A stretch of 34,165 nucleotides of DNA, from assembly GCA_012730075.1 (NCBI GenBank), contig JAAYBP010000192.1, forward strand, positions 1-34,165, written 5' to 3'. Source of the stretch: Acidimicrobiales bacterium (GTDB taxonomy: Bacteria; Actinomycetota; Acidimicrobiia; Acidimicrobiales; Iamiaceae). This document shows, in pieces, positions 8,836 to 22,570 of this stretch. Both the position numbers and the translations under genes were made by a program. How positions within the stretch are numbered: position 1 is the stretch's first letter; each line of letters begins with the position of its first letter. The notes beneath the pieces are model-generated. The model saw nothing but the letters and a program-made list of their open reading frames with translations, did not search any database and was not told where the DNA came from.

Positions 8836-9681
8836 ATGCGGCAGTACCTGGACCTGCTGGCTGCGGTCCTGAACGAGGGTGAGGAGCGCGTGGACCGCAC
8901 CGGCGTCGGGACGTTCTCGCTGTTCGGGTGGCAGTCACGGTACGACCTCGCCGACGGCTTCCCGCTGGTGACGACGAAGAAGGTCCACCTGCGGTCGGTG
9001 GTCATCGAGCTGCTGTGGTTCCTGCGGGGCCGCACCGACAACTCGTGGCTGAACGAGCGGGGGGTGACGATCTGGGACGAGTGGGCGACCGCCGACCAGA
9101 CCGGCCGCTTCGGCCGGCGCGAGGGCGACCTCGGCCCCGTGTACGGCCACCAGTGGCGCAACTTCGGTGCCACGGTGCGGCCCGACGGCACCTTCGCCGA
9201 CGATGGCGTCGACCAGATCGCCCGGGCGGTCGAGCTGATCCGCTCCGACCCGACCTCGCGGCGCATCGTCGTCTCCGGCTGGCACCCGGCCGAGGCGGCC
9301 GCCGTCACCCTCCCGCCGTGCCACACGTTGTTCCAGTTCTACGTCTCCGGCGACGGGCGCTTGTCGTGCCAGCTGTACCAGCGCTCGGCCGACGTGTTCC
9401 TCGGCGTGCCGTTCAACATCGCGTCCTACGCGCTTCTCACCCACCTGGTCGCCCACGTCACCGGCCTCCGCCCCGGTCACTTCGTGCACTCCTTCGGCGA
9501 CGTCCACCTCTACCGCAACCACGTCGAGCAGGCCCGGGTGCAGCTCGGGCGCGAGCCACGGCCACTCCCCCGCCTCGAGATCGATCCCGCCGTCACCGAG
9601 CTCGAACACGTCGAGCTCGAACACGTCCGGGTGCTCGACTACGACCCGGCGCCCGCCCTGCCGGCACCGGTCGCCGTGTGA
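8836..9681 (+). CDS. thyA: Thymidylate synthase (ThyA type)
   Basis: [31 protein letters not shown] active site, [24 protein letters not shown]. Confidence 0.96.
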   Translation: MRQYLDLLAAVLNEGEERVDRTGVGTFSLFGWQSRYDLADGFPLVTTKKVHLRSVVIELLWFLRGRTDNSWLNERGVTIWDEWATADQTGRFGRREGDLGPVYGHQWRNFGATVRPDGTFADDGVDQIARAVELIRSDPTSRRIVVSGWHPAEAAAVTLPPCHTLFQFYVSGDGRLSCQLYQRSADVFLGVPFNIASYALLTHLVAHVTGLRPGHFVHSFGDVHLYRNHVEQARVQLGREPRPLPRLEIDPAVTELEHVELEHVRVLDYDPAPALPAPVAV

Positions 9682-10175
9682 GCCCCGCCCTTCGGGACGG
9701 TCCCCAGCTCATCGTCGCCGTCGGGCGGGACGGGGCGATCGGCCGCGCCGGAGACCTGCCCTGGCAGGCGCCCGAGGACCTGGCCCACTTCCGCCGCACC
9801 ACCGACGGCCACGCCCTCGTGCTCGGCCGGGTGACGTGGGAGTCGATCGGGCGACCGCTGCCGGGCCGGCGCATCGTGGTCGTGGCGGGCCGCCGGCCCG
9901 ACCTCCCGCCGGAGGTCACCTGGGCGCCGACCCCCGACGCCGCCCTCGACCACGCCCTGGCGATCGACACCTCGCCCTTCGTCGGCGGTGGCGCCGCGAT
10001 CTACGCCGCCCTCCTGCCCCGCGCCGTCACCGTGCACCGCACGCTGGTCGAGGTCGAGGTGCCCGATGCCGACACCTGGTTCCCCGCCCTCGATGCCGCC
10101 GACTGGACCCTCGTCGAGAGCCGGTCCGGCGACGACCCGCGACTGACCTTCGAGCGCCACGACCGCCGCCGCTGA
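9678..10175 (+). CDS. folA: Dihydrofolate reductase (GTG start overlapping the thyA stop)
   Basis: [32 protein letters not shown] and [18 protein letters not shown] motifs. Confidence 0.93.
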   Translation: MSPALRDGPQLIVAVGRDGAIGRAGDLPWQAPEDLAHFRRTTDGHALVLGRVTWESIGRPLPGRRIVVVAGRRPDLPPEVTWAPTPDAALDHALAIDTSPFVGGGAAIYAALLPRAVTVHRTLVEVEVPDADTWFPALDAADWTLVESRSGDDPRLTFERHDRRR

Positions 10176-10191
10176 CGCGAGCGGCCGGACC

Positions 10192-11478
10192 TCAGGAGCG
10201 AAGGTGGTCGAGGTCGTCCCAGTAGCCGGGGTGCGTCTTGGCGACGACGCCGGGATCCGCGACCGAGATGCCCGGCACGACCAGGCCGACCATGGCGAAC
10301 GCCATCGCCATGCGGTGATCGTCGTAGGTCTCGATCGTCGCCGGTCCCCGCGGCGGACCGTCGGGGCGCACCACGAAGCCGTCGTCGGTCTCCTCCGCGG
10401 ACACACCGACGCGCCTCAGCTCGGCCACCGACGCCGCGATGCGGTCGGTCTCCTTGCCCCGGATGAACCCGACACCGGTCACCGCGGTGGGGCCGTCGGC
10501 GAAGGCGGCCAGCACGGCCACGGTGGGGGCCATGTCCGAGAACGCGGTGAGGTCGAAGGTCGACCCGCCCCGCAGGCGACCGTCGGGCGGTCCGGTGACC
10601 GTGACGGTGCCGTCCCCAGCCCGGTCGACGCGGCAACCCATCGCCTCCATCACGTCGACGACCTCGGCGTCGGCCTGGAGCTCGGCCGATGGCAGCGACG
10701 GGACCGACACCGTGCCCCCGGTGATCGCCGCCGCGGCGAGCAGGTAGCCCGCCGTGGCGGCGTCGGCGGCGACCGTGTGGTCGGTCGGCCGGTAGCCACC
10801 CCCCGCGGTGCGGAACGTGGTGCCGTCGACCTCGACCGGCACGCCGAACGCGGCCATGACGTGTCGGGTCATCGTCACGTACGGCTGGGACACGAGACGG
10901 TCGGTGTTGACCGTGATCGAGAGCGGCCCCGACCGGGCCCCGCCCGCGAGGAGCAGGCCCGACAGGTACTGGCTCGACACCGTCCCGGGGACCTCGACCC
11001 GGTCGCCCGCGATCGGACCCGTCACCGTCAACGGAAGGTGGCCCGGCTCGCCCTCCTCCTCGACGGTGACGCCGAGCGCCCGCAGGGCGTCGACCAGGTC
11101 GGCCATCGGTCGACGCCGCATCGGCGGGGCGGCGTCGACGCGCACGGGACCGTCGCCGAGCGCGGCGACCGCGGTGACGAACCGCGACGTGGTGCCCGAC
11201 AGCCGGGTGAAGACCTCGACCCCGCTGCGGGGCCTCCCGGCGACCCCGGTGACGACCAGGTCGGCGGCCTCGGGACCTGCGTCCGCGACGACGGCGCCGA
11301 GGGTTGTGAGGCAGTCGATCATCGCCTCGGTGTCGTCGCTGCGCCCGATGCCCCGCAGGGTCGAGCGTCCGGGGGCGAGGGCGGCGGCCACCAGGGCCCG
11401 GTTCGTCAGGCTGCGCCCGCCCGGCACGGTCACGACGACCCCCGCGGGCGGCGCGTCGAGGGGGACGACGCGCCGCAT
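10192..11478 (-). CDS. aroA: 3-phosphoshikimate 1-carboxyvinyltransferase (EPSP synthase)
   Basis: VPGGRSLTNRALVAAALAPGRS, LSGTTSRFVTAVAALG, and C-terminal TYDDHRMAMAFAM. Confidence 0.94.
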   Translation of the reverse strand: MRRVVPLDAPPAGVVVTVPGGRSLTNRALVAAALAPGRSTLRGIGRSDDTEAMIDCLTTLGAVVADAGPEAADLVVTGVAGRPRSGVEVFTRLSGTTSRFVTAVAALGDGPVRVDAAPPMRRRPMADLVDALRALGVTVEEEGEPGHLPLTVTGPIAGDRVEVPGTVSSQYLSGLLLAGGARSGPLSITVNTDRLVSQPYVTMTRHVMAAFGVPVEVDGTTFRTAGGGYRPTDHTVAADAATAGYLLAAAAITGGTVSVPSLPSAELQADAEVVDVMEAMGCRVDRAGDGTVTVTGPPDGRLRGGSTFDLTAFSDMAPTVAVLAAFADGPTAVTGVGFIRGKETDRIAASVAELRRVGVSAEETDDGFVVRPDGPPRGPATIETYDDHRMAMAFAMVGLVVPGISVADPGVVAKTHPGYWDDLDHLRS

Positions 11479-11840
11479 CAGTCCGGCAGGTCGTCGCGCA
11501 GGCCCCGTGCGCCCTCCAGGTAGACGTGGTGCAGCTCCGAGCGGCTGCGCTCGGTCTCCAGGTGCACCATCACCCGTATGCAGCGGGCGGTGCCCCCCTC
11601 GATCGCCAGCTCCCGGGCACAGATCAGCGGGACGTCTCCGAGGCCCCGGGTGCGCGCCGCGGTGGCCGGGAACGTGCTGACGAGGTCCTCCGTGGCGGTG
11701 AACAGGATGCTGATCAGGTCGTCGTGGTCGACGCCGTTGCGCTCGAGCAGCGTGTCGAGCAGGGCGACGACCCGCTCCTCGATCTGGGCGGGGGTGTCCT
11801 CGTCGACGGTGGTGGCACCCCGCAGGGCTCGCACGGCCAT
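11478..11840 (-). CDS. aroH: Chorismate mutase, monofunctional AroH class
   Basis: MAVRALRGATTVDEDTPAQIEE, SILFTATEDLVSTFPATAAR, IRVMVHLET; 120 aa. Confidence 0.93.
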   Translation of the reverse strand: MAVRALRGATTVDEDTPAQIEERVVALLDTLLERNGVDHDDLISILFTATEDLVSTFPATAARTRGLGDVPLICARELAIEGGTARCIRVMVHLETERSRSELHHVYLEGARGLRDDLPD

Positions 11841-11848
11841 GGCGGCCG

Positions 11849-11854
11849 ACCCTA
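11849..11854 (-). promoter_or_regulatory. Candidate -10 element TAGGGT for leaderless aroH-aroA
   Basis: TAGGGT 8 nt before ATG 11840; TAG is also the stop codon of the upstream pseudouridine synthase. Confidence 0.5.
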
Positions 11855-12580
11855 TCGCCCGGCCGCCGCGGCCCGTTCGAGGGCGCGCACCTCGTCGACG
11901 GTGAGCGACCGCCAGGAACCGGGGGCCAGGTGGGGATCGGTGATGGGGCCGATGCGGGTGCGGACCAGGCGGCGCACCGGGTGGCCGACCGCCTCGCCCA
12001 TGCGCCGCACCTGCCGGTTGCGGCCCTCGTGGATCACGATGCGCAGCACCGACGGCGACACGACCCCCACGGTGGCGGGCGCGGTGGGCCCGTCGTCGAG
12101 GTCGACGCCCTGGCGGAGCCGGCGGAGCGCACCGCGCCCGGGCCGCCCCTCGACCTCGGCGAGGTACTCCTTCTCGACACCGAACGAGGGGTGGGTGAGG
12201 CGGTGGGCCAGGTCGCCGTCGTTGGTGAGCAGCAGCAGGCCCTCGGTGTCGCGGTCGAGGCGCCCGACGGGGAACACGCGGGGCTCGGAGGGGACCAGGT
12301 CGACCACGATCGCCCGGCCCTGCGGGTCGTCCGCGGTCGTGACCACACCGGCCGGCTTGTTGAGCAGGTAGTGCACGAGGTCGGGGCGCACGCCGATGGG
12401 CACGCCGTCGACCTCGACCCGGGCGGTGGCCGGGTCGACCCGGCGACCGAGCCAGGCCACCTCGCCGTCGACGGTGACCCGCTCGTCGGCGATCAGCTCC
12501 TCGCAGACCCGCCGGCTGCCGAGGCCCGCCCGGGCGAGCACCTTCTGGAGACGCTCGCCCCCGTCGTCGTCAGCGGTCAC
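11852..12580 (-). CDS. Pseudouridine synthase, RluB/RsuA family (GTG start)
   Basis: S4 domain (ERLQKVLARAGLGSRRVCEELI), LLNKPAGVVTT, VGRLDRDTEGLLLLTNDGDLAHRLTHP. Confidence 0.92.
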   Translation of the reverse strand: MTADDDGGERLQKVLARAGLGSRRVCEELIADERVTVDGEVAWLGRRVDPATARVEVDGVPIGVRPDLVHYLLNKPAGVVTTADDPQGRAIVVDLVPSEPRVFPVGRLDRDTEGLLLLTNDGDLAHRLTHPSFGVEKEYLAEVEGRPGRGALRRLRQGVDLDDGPTAPATVGVVSPSVLRIVIHEGRNRQVRRMGEAVGHPVRRLVRTRIGPITDPHLAPGSWRSLTVDEVRALERAAAAGR

Positions 12581-13352
12581 CGTCGTGGCCGTCGAGGTCG
12601 GCCTCCCAGCCCTGCACCTGCCCCAGGTCGGTGAGGTCGACCGCCCCGTCGGGGGTGCCCTCGTCGGCGGCGTGGTCGAGCCCGCTCCCGTCGTCGGCCC
12701 CTTCAGGACCTTCGGCGTCGTCCGCATCTCCATCGCCGTCGGGGCCGTCGTCGACCCGGAGTCCCTGCTCGAGGGCCTCGACGACGTCCGCCCCGGGCAC
12801 GAAGTCGGCGATGGGAGGCAGGTCGTCGAGGGCGTCGAGCCCCAGGCGCTCGAGGAACAACGGCGTGGTGCCGTACAGCACCGCCTGGCCGGGCCCCGGA
12901 TCGCGGGCGACCTCCTCGATCAGGCCCCGCTGGGTGAGCGTGCGCATGACGCCGTCGACGTTGACGCCGCGGATCGACGCGACCTGCGCCCGGGACAGCG
13001 GCTGCTTGTAGGCCACGATCGCCAGCGTCTCCAGCGCCGCGCTCGACAGCCGGGCGGACTGGCCCTCGAGCAGGTAGCGCTCGACGTACGGTGCCGCGTC
13101 GGGGTGGCTCTGGAACCGGTAGCCGCCCGCGATCCGGCTCAGCACGAACCCCCGGCCGTCGGCCTCGTACTCCGCGGCCAGCACCTCGCACTCGGCCTCG
13201 ACCCGGTCGACGCCGACTTCCAGGAGCTGGGCGATGAGCTGGGGCGGAACCGGATCGGCAGCCACCAACACCATCGCCTCGAGCGCCCGGCGGGCCTCCG
13301 GCGGGAGCGGTTCGGGACCGTGGTCCGGGGGGACGGTGGGCTCGTCGGTCAT
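12570..13352 (-). CDS. scpB: SMC-Scp complex subunit ScpB
   Basis: RALEAMVLVAADPVPPQLIAQLL, SSAALETLAIVAYKQPLSRAQVASIRGVNVDGVMRTL; adjacent to scpA. Acidic low-complexity C-terminus. Confidence 0.92.
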   Translation of the reverse strand: MTDEPTVPPDHGPEPLPPEARRALEAMVLVAADPVPPQLIAQLLEVGVDRVEAECEVLAAEYEADGRGFVLSRIAGGYRFQSHPDAAPYVERYLLEGQSARLSSAALETLAIVAYKQPLSRAQVASIRGVNVDGVMRTLTQRGLIEEVARDPGPGQAVLYGTTPLFLERLGLDALDDLPPIADFVPGADVVEALEQGLRVDDGPDGDGDADDAEGPEGADDGSGLDHAADEGTPDGAVDLTDLGQVQGWEADLDGHDGDR

Positions 13353-14161
13353 CAGCCGTCGTAGCTGTCGACGGCGCCCACCGCTCCGGCGAGCACGCTG
13401 CCGTCGTCGTCGCCGTCGCCAGCGCCGACCCACACCACCCGGATGTCGCCGAAGCGCTCGGCCTGGTGCAGGTCGACCAGGCCCTGCTTGCAGAGCTCGA
13501 GGATCGCCAGGAACCGGACGACGACCTCGAGCCGCTCGACGAGACCGGCGGTGAGGGCCCGGAAGCCGATGGCGCCGACGCGGGGCAGCTCGTCGACCAG
13601 CTCGGCGACCGCCTCGGCCACCGACACCCGGATCGGGGCGACGTGGTCGAGCTCGACCCGGGGGGCGGGACGTTCGGCGGTGGCCCGCAGGAAGGCGGAC
13701 CGCAGGTCGAGCGGACCGACGCCGTCGAGGCAGTCGGGCGCCAGGTCGGCGAAGGCGTCCTCGATGCCCGCCCGGCGGGGCCAGGACCGGGCGGCGACCT
13801 CCGCCAGTCCGGCGAGGACGCGCGACGCGTCCTTGAACGTCTTGCACTCGAGCAGCCGGGCGAGGAGCAGGTCACGCTCCTCCCAGAGGGCCAGCTCGTC
13901 GTCGAGGTCGACGTCGGCGTCGCCGGGCAGCAACCGCCGGGCCTTCAGCTCGACGAGGGTGGCCGCGATCAGGAGGAACTCGGTGGCGATGTCGAGGTCG
14001 AGCTCCTCCATGCGCTCGAGCTCGACGAGGTACGCCTCGACCACCGCGGACAGCGACACCTCGTAGAGGTCGACCTGCTCCCGGAGGATCAGGTGCAACA
14101 GCAGGTCGAAGGGGCCGTCGTAGACGGGGGTCTGCACCTGGTACGCCACGCCGGACATCAT
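13352..14161 (-). CDS. scpA: Segregation and condensation protein ScpA
   Basis: YDGPFDLLLHLILREQVDLYEVSLSAVVEAYL, ATEFLLIAATLVELKARRLLP. Confidence 0.93.
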   Translation of the reverse strand: MMSGVAYQVQTPVYDGPFDLLLHLILREQVDLYEVSLSAVVEAYLVELERMEELDLDIATEFLLIAATLVELKARRLLPGDADVDLDDELALWEERDLLLARLLECKTFKDASRVLAGLAEVAARSWPRRAGIEDAFADLAPDCLDGVGPLDLRSAFLRATAERPAPRVELDHVAPIRVSVAEAVAELVDELPRVGAIGFRALTAGLVERLEVVVRFLAILELCKQGLVDLHQAERFGDIRVVWVGAGDGDDDGSVLAGAVGAVDSYDG

Positions 14162-14191
14162 ATTTCACGCGTGTGGTTCGCGCGCTCCCCG

Positions 14192-14197
14192 TAGGCT
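14192..14197 (+). promoter_or_regulatory. Candidate -10 element TAGGCT for leaderless trpS
   Basis: TAGGCT 8 nt before GTG 14206. Confidence 0.5.
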
Positions 14198-14205
14198 CGC
14201 CGCCC

Positions 14206-15192
14206 GTGACCCGCGTCTTCTCTGGGATCAAGCCCACCGGCCACGTCCACCTCGGCAACCTGCTCGGAGCCCTGATCCCCTGGGTCGAACGCCAGGACGC
14301 GGACAGCATCTACTGCGTCGTCGATCTGCACGCGCTCACCGTCCCTCAGGACCCCGACGAGCTGCGCGGCACCACCCTCCGCCTGGCCCAGGTTCTGCTG
14401 TCGCTCGGCCTCGACCCCGAGGTGTGCACCCTGTTCGTGCAGAGCCACGTGCACGAGCACACCGAGCTGGCGTGGCTGATGGAGTGCACCGCGTCCTTCG
14501 GAGAGCTGAGCCGCATGACGCAGTTCAAGGACAAGTCGGACAAGGCCGGTCGGGGCGGGTTCGTGTCCGGCGGCCTGTTCACGTATCCAGCGCTGATGGC
14601 GGCCGACATCCTCCTCTACGACGCCGACGAGGTGCCGGTGGGCGACGACCAGCGCCAGCACGTGGAGCTGACGCGGGACCTCGCCGAGCGTTTCAACTCC
14701 CGGTACGGGCCCACCTTCACGGTGCCGAGGGCGACGTTCCCGTCCGCCGGGGCGCGGGTCATGGACCTCCAGGAGCCCACCGCCAAGATGTCGAAGTCCG
14801 ACGATCAGGCGCCGGGCACGATCCTGCTGCTCGACGAGCCCAAGGCGATCGAACGCAAGATCAAGCGGGCGGTCACCGACAGCGACGGCGAGGTCCGCTT
14901 CGACGTCGAGGCCAAGCCGGGGGTGTCGAACCTGCTCTCGATCCTCGCCGGCGTCACGGGCCGCACCCCCGAGGCGGTCGCCGCCGACTACGAGCGGTAC
15001 GGCCCGCTCAAGGCCGACACCGCCGCCGCGGTCGTCGAGCGGCTCGCGCCGATCCAGACCCGGTACGCCGAACTGGCCGCCGACCCGGCCGAGACCGCCC
15101 GGCTGCTGGCCGTCGGCGCCGACCGGGCGCGGGAGACGGCGGCGGCCACCCTGGCCCGAGCCCGCGACAACATCGGCCTGCTCCCCCGCTGA
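14206..15192 (+). CDS. trpS: Tryptophan--tRNA ligase (GTG start)
   Basis: VFSGIKPTGHVHLGNLLGAL and the KMSKS motif (AKMSKSDD). Confidence 0.95.
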   Translation: MTRVFSGIKPTGHVHLGNLLGALIPWVERQDADSIYCVVDLHALTVPQDPDELRGTTLRLAQVLLSLGLDPEVCTLFVQSHVHEHTELAWLMECTASFGELSRMTQFKDKSDKAGRGGFVSGGLFTYPALMAADILLYDADEVPVGDDQRQHVELTRDLAERFNSRYGPTFTVPRATFPSAGARVMDLQEPTAKMSKSDDQAPGTILLLDEPKAIERKIKRAVTDSDGEVRFDVEAKPGVSNLLSILAGVTGRTPEAVAADYERYGPLKADTAAAVVERLAPIQTRYAELAADPAETARLLAVGADRARETAAATLARARDNIGLLPR

Positions 15193-15265
15193 CGGCGTCC
15201 CTCAACGGATCCGCGTCGGCGGGCGGCTCGACCGTCGCCGGTCGGCTCGCCCTCCGGGTCGCGGG

Positions 15266-15781
15266 TCAGCCGTCGTCGGCGGCGGTGAGCGCCTCGATCA
15301 GGTGATCGGGCACGCTGCGCTCGTCGACCGGCACCGACTGCTCGCGCACGAGGGCGACGGTGAGGGGATCGCTGCCGGCCAGCGCGAGCAGGTCGGCGCC
15401 CAGCTCCTCGTGGCGGGCGTACAGCCCGACCCGGCGGGTGAAGCCCCCGGTCTCGCACCAGGCGGCGGCCACGTCGCGCCCGGCGACGGCGATCGACAGC
15501 GTGGCGATCACCCGGCCGTAGGTGCCGAGGCCGGACTCCAGCTTGCCGATGTCGTGCAGCAGGGCGGCCGCCAGCACCGGCCGGGTCGCCTCGTCGCCGA
15601 GCGTCGCCTCGACCCGGCGAGCCACCCCGACTACGTGGCGGCGATCGGCGCGTCCGGTGCGCGCCCACAGCTCCCGCTCCGGCGGATCGAGCAGGCCCTC
15701 GACCCACTCGGCGTCGGTGGCCGCCAGGCGACGCGGCGACAACGACCCGAGGAAGCGGCGGGCCAGGTGGCCGACCTTCAC
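15266..15781 (-). CDS. HD-domain protein
   Basis: AALLHDIGKLESGLGTYGRV with upstream HVVGVARRVE and downstream ARHEELGADLL. Confidence 0.8.
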   Translation of the reverse strand: MKVGHLARRFLGSLSPRRLAATDAEWVEGLLDPPERELWARTGRADRRHVVGVARRVEATLGDEATRPVLAAALLHDIGKLESGLGTYGRVIATLSIAVAGRDVAAAWCETGGFTRRVGLYARHEELGADLLALAGSDPLTVALVREQSVPVDERSVPDHLIEALTAADDG

Positions 15782-15800
15782 CGGGGCCGGTCCGAGGCGA

Positions 15801-16121
15801 TCAGGCGTGCTCGATGCAGAACCGGGTGGCGGGCATGGCCTCCAGCCGGTCGACCGGGATCGGGGCACCGTCGGCCTCGCACTGGCCGAACGTGCCGTCG
15901 TCGAACTTGGCGAGCGCGTGCTCGACGTCGGCGAGCTGCTCGCGCAGGGCGGAGACGAGCGTGAGGTTCTCCCCCATCTCGGCGGCGACCTGGCCCGAGT
16001 CCGCGAAGTTGTCGTCGATGGACTCGGCGTCCTCGTCGATGTCGTCGATCTGGCGGACGAGCTGGTCGCGCTCGGTCTCGAGCGCGACACGGAGCTCGGC
16101 GAGCGATTCGGCGGTCAGCAT
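15801..16121 (-). CDS. TraR/DksA-family-like protein with a non-canonical zinc-finger motif
   Basis: Coiled-coil N-terminus and FGQCEADGAPIPVDRLEAMPATRFCIEHA C-terminus typical of the family. Confidence 0.82.
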   Translation of the reverse strand: MLTAESLAELRVALETERDQLVRQIDDIDEDAESIDDNFADSGQVAAEMGENLTLVSALREQLADVEHALAKFDDGTFGQCEADGAPIPVDRLEAMPATRFCIEHA

Positions 16122-16203
16122 CCGCCAAGACTACTGCGCCACCACCGCCGATCCCGCCTGCGGTGACCCACCCCGGATTTTCCTCCGACCGCGTTCGAAC
16201 GCG

Positions 16204-17145
16204 TCATCCGCCCCGGGCCCGGGGGTGGGCCTCGCGGTAGACCGACCAGAGCCGCTCGGTCGACACGAGGGTGTAGATCTGCGTGGTGCTGATCGACGCG
16301 TGGCCGAGCAGCTCCTGCACGGCCCGGACGTCGGCGCCGTGGTCGAGCATGTGGGTCGCGCACGAGTGGCGCAGCACGTGGGGGGTGAGCCGGCCGCCCA
16401 GGCCGACGCCGTCGCCGTGCTTGCGGACGATCCCCCAGGCGCCCTGGCGGCTGAGCCGTCCGCCCCGGCGGTTGAGGAGCAGGGCGTCGGCGTCGGTGCG
16501 GCGGGCCCACCGTTCGGGGATCATCGCGTCGCGACCGCCGGGCGAGAGCCATGCGGTCACCGCCTCGGCGGCGAGGCGGCCGAGCGGCACGATCCGCTCC
16601 CGGGCCCCCTTGCCGAACGCACGAACCAGGGCGCCCTCGAGGTCGACGTCGCCGAGCGAGAGGCCGACCAGCTCCGAGATCCGCAGCCCGGTGCCGTACA
16701 GCACCTCGAGCACGGCCCGGTCGCGCCGGGCGACGGCGTCGTCGCCCGCGACCGAGTCGAGGAGCCGTGCCACCTCGTCCTCGGTGAGGGCCTTGGGGAC
16801 CCCCCGCGGCACGCGTGGCACCGAGACCTCGGCCGACGGGTCGCGGGCGACCGCGCCCTCCAGGGCGAGGAACCGGTGCAGGCCGCGGATCGACACCAGC
16901 GCCCGCTTCACCGACGAGGCCGCCCGCCCCGCGGCCCGGAGGTGCGCGACGTAGGCGGTGACGTCGTCCTCGTCGACCGTGCGCACGGTCAGCCCGCGCC
17001 CGCGCAGCCACTCGGAGTAGCGACGGAGGTCGGTGCGGTAGGCCGCGAGCGTCGACGCCGATCGGCCGCGCTCGACCCGCAGCCAGGCCAGCAGCTCCTC
17101 GACCTCCGGCGGGAGCGGCGGCGGGGCGTCGTCCCCGGCGCTCAC
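16204..17145 (-). CDS. xerD: Site-specific tyrosine recombinase XerD
   Basis: LYGTGLRISELVGL, TPHVLRHSCATHMLDHGADVRAVQELLGHASISTTQIYT (R...HxLRH...H...Y catalytic set). Confidence 0.93.
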   Translation of the reverse strand: MSAGDDAPPPLPPEVEELLAWLRVERGRSASTLAAYRTDLRRYSEWLRGRGLTVRTVDEDDVTAYVAHLRAAGRAASSVKRALVSIRGLHRFLALEGAVARDPSAEVSVPRVPRGVPKALTEDEVARLLDSVAGDDAVARRDRAVLEVLYGTGLRISELVGLSLGDVDLEGALVRAFGKGARERIVPLGRLAAEAVTAWLSPGGRDAMIPERWARRTDADALLLNRRGGRLSRQGAWGIVRKHGDGVGLGGRLTPHVLRHSCATHMLDHGADVRAVQELLGHASISTTQIYTLVSTERLWSVYREAHPRARGG

Positions 17146-17705
17146 CCGTCCAGGCCCAGCCGGGCCCGGACCGCCGTGAGACCGATGATCGTCTTGGCGT
17201 CGACGAGCACGCCCCGCTCGACGAGGCCCGGGACGTCGTCGAGCGACAGCTCGTCGACGACCATGTGGCGCTCCTCGGGTCCCTGGCGGTCGGCGGCGAC
17301 CGCCCGCAGCCCCGTCGCGAGGTAGATCGACACCCGGTGGTCGCTGAACCCGGCCGCCACGAACGTCGTCAGGAGCGGCACGACGTCGGTGGCCTCGTGG
17401 CCGACCTCCTCGATCAGCTCGCGTCGGGCGCAGACCTCCGGCGGTTCGCCCTCGACGTCGAGCAGTCCGGCGGGGATCTCGGTCAGCTCGCGGTCGATCG
17501 GTCCCCGGTACTGCCGGACGACCAGGACGGTACGGCCGTCGTCGAGGAGGGGCACCACGGCGACCGCGCCCTGGTTGCGCACGACGTCGCGGTCGAACTC
17601 CTCGCCGTCGGGGGCCCGGAAGCGGGCGTTGACGATGCGCAGGCGCGCGCCCGAGAACACCTCGCGGTCGCCGAGGTGGACGAAGCCGGAACGGTCGCCG
17701 GCCAC
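17142..17705 (-). CDS. NUDIX hydrolase, ADP-ribose pyrophosphatase-like (GTG start)
   Basis: VVRQYRGPIDRELTEIPAGLLDVEGEPPEVCARRELIEEVGH (near-canonical Nudix box). Confidence 0.9.
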   Translation of the reverse strand: MAGDRSGFVHLGDREVFSGARLRIVNARFRAPDGEEFDRDVVRNQGAVAVVPLLDDGRTVLVVRQYRGPIDRELTEIPAGLLDVEGEPPEVCARRELIEEVGHEATDVVPLLTTFVAAGFSDHRVSIYLATGLRAVAADRQGPEERHMVVDELSLDDVPGLVERGVLVDAKTIIGLTAVRARLGLDG

Positions 17706-17709
17706 CGCG

Positions 17710-22566
<4,857 letters not shown>

Positions 22567-22570
<4 letters not shown>

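Noticed and set aside
14166-14173. CACGCGTG palindrome between scpA and trpS as an operator
   Set aside because: Only 8 bp and common in DNA of this GC content; no supporting context.
16204-17145. Tyrosine recombinase as evidence for an integrated element
   Set aside because: The sequence and synteny (pyrG-NUDIX-xerD) match housekeeping XerD; no att repeats or phage/ICE genes nearby.
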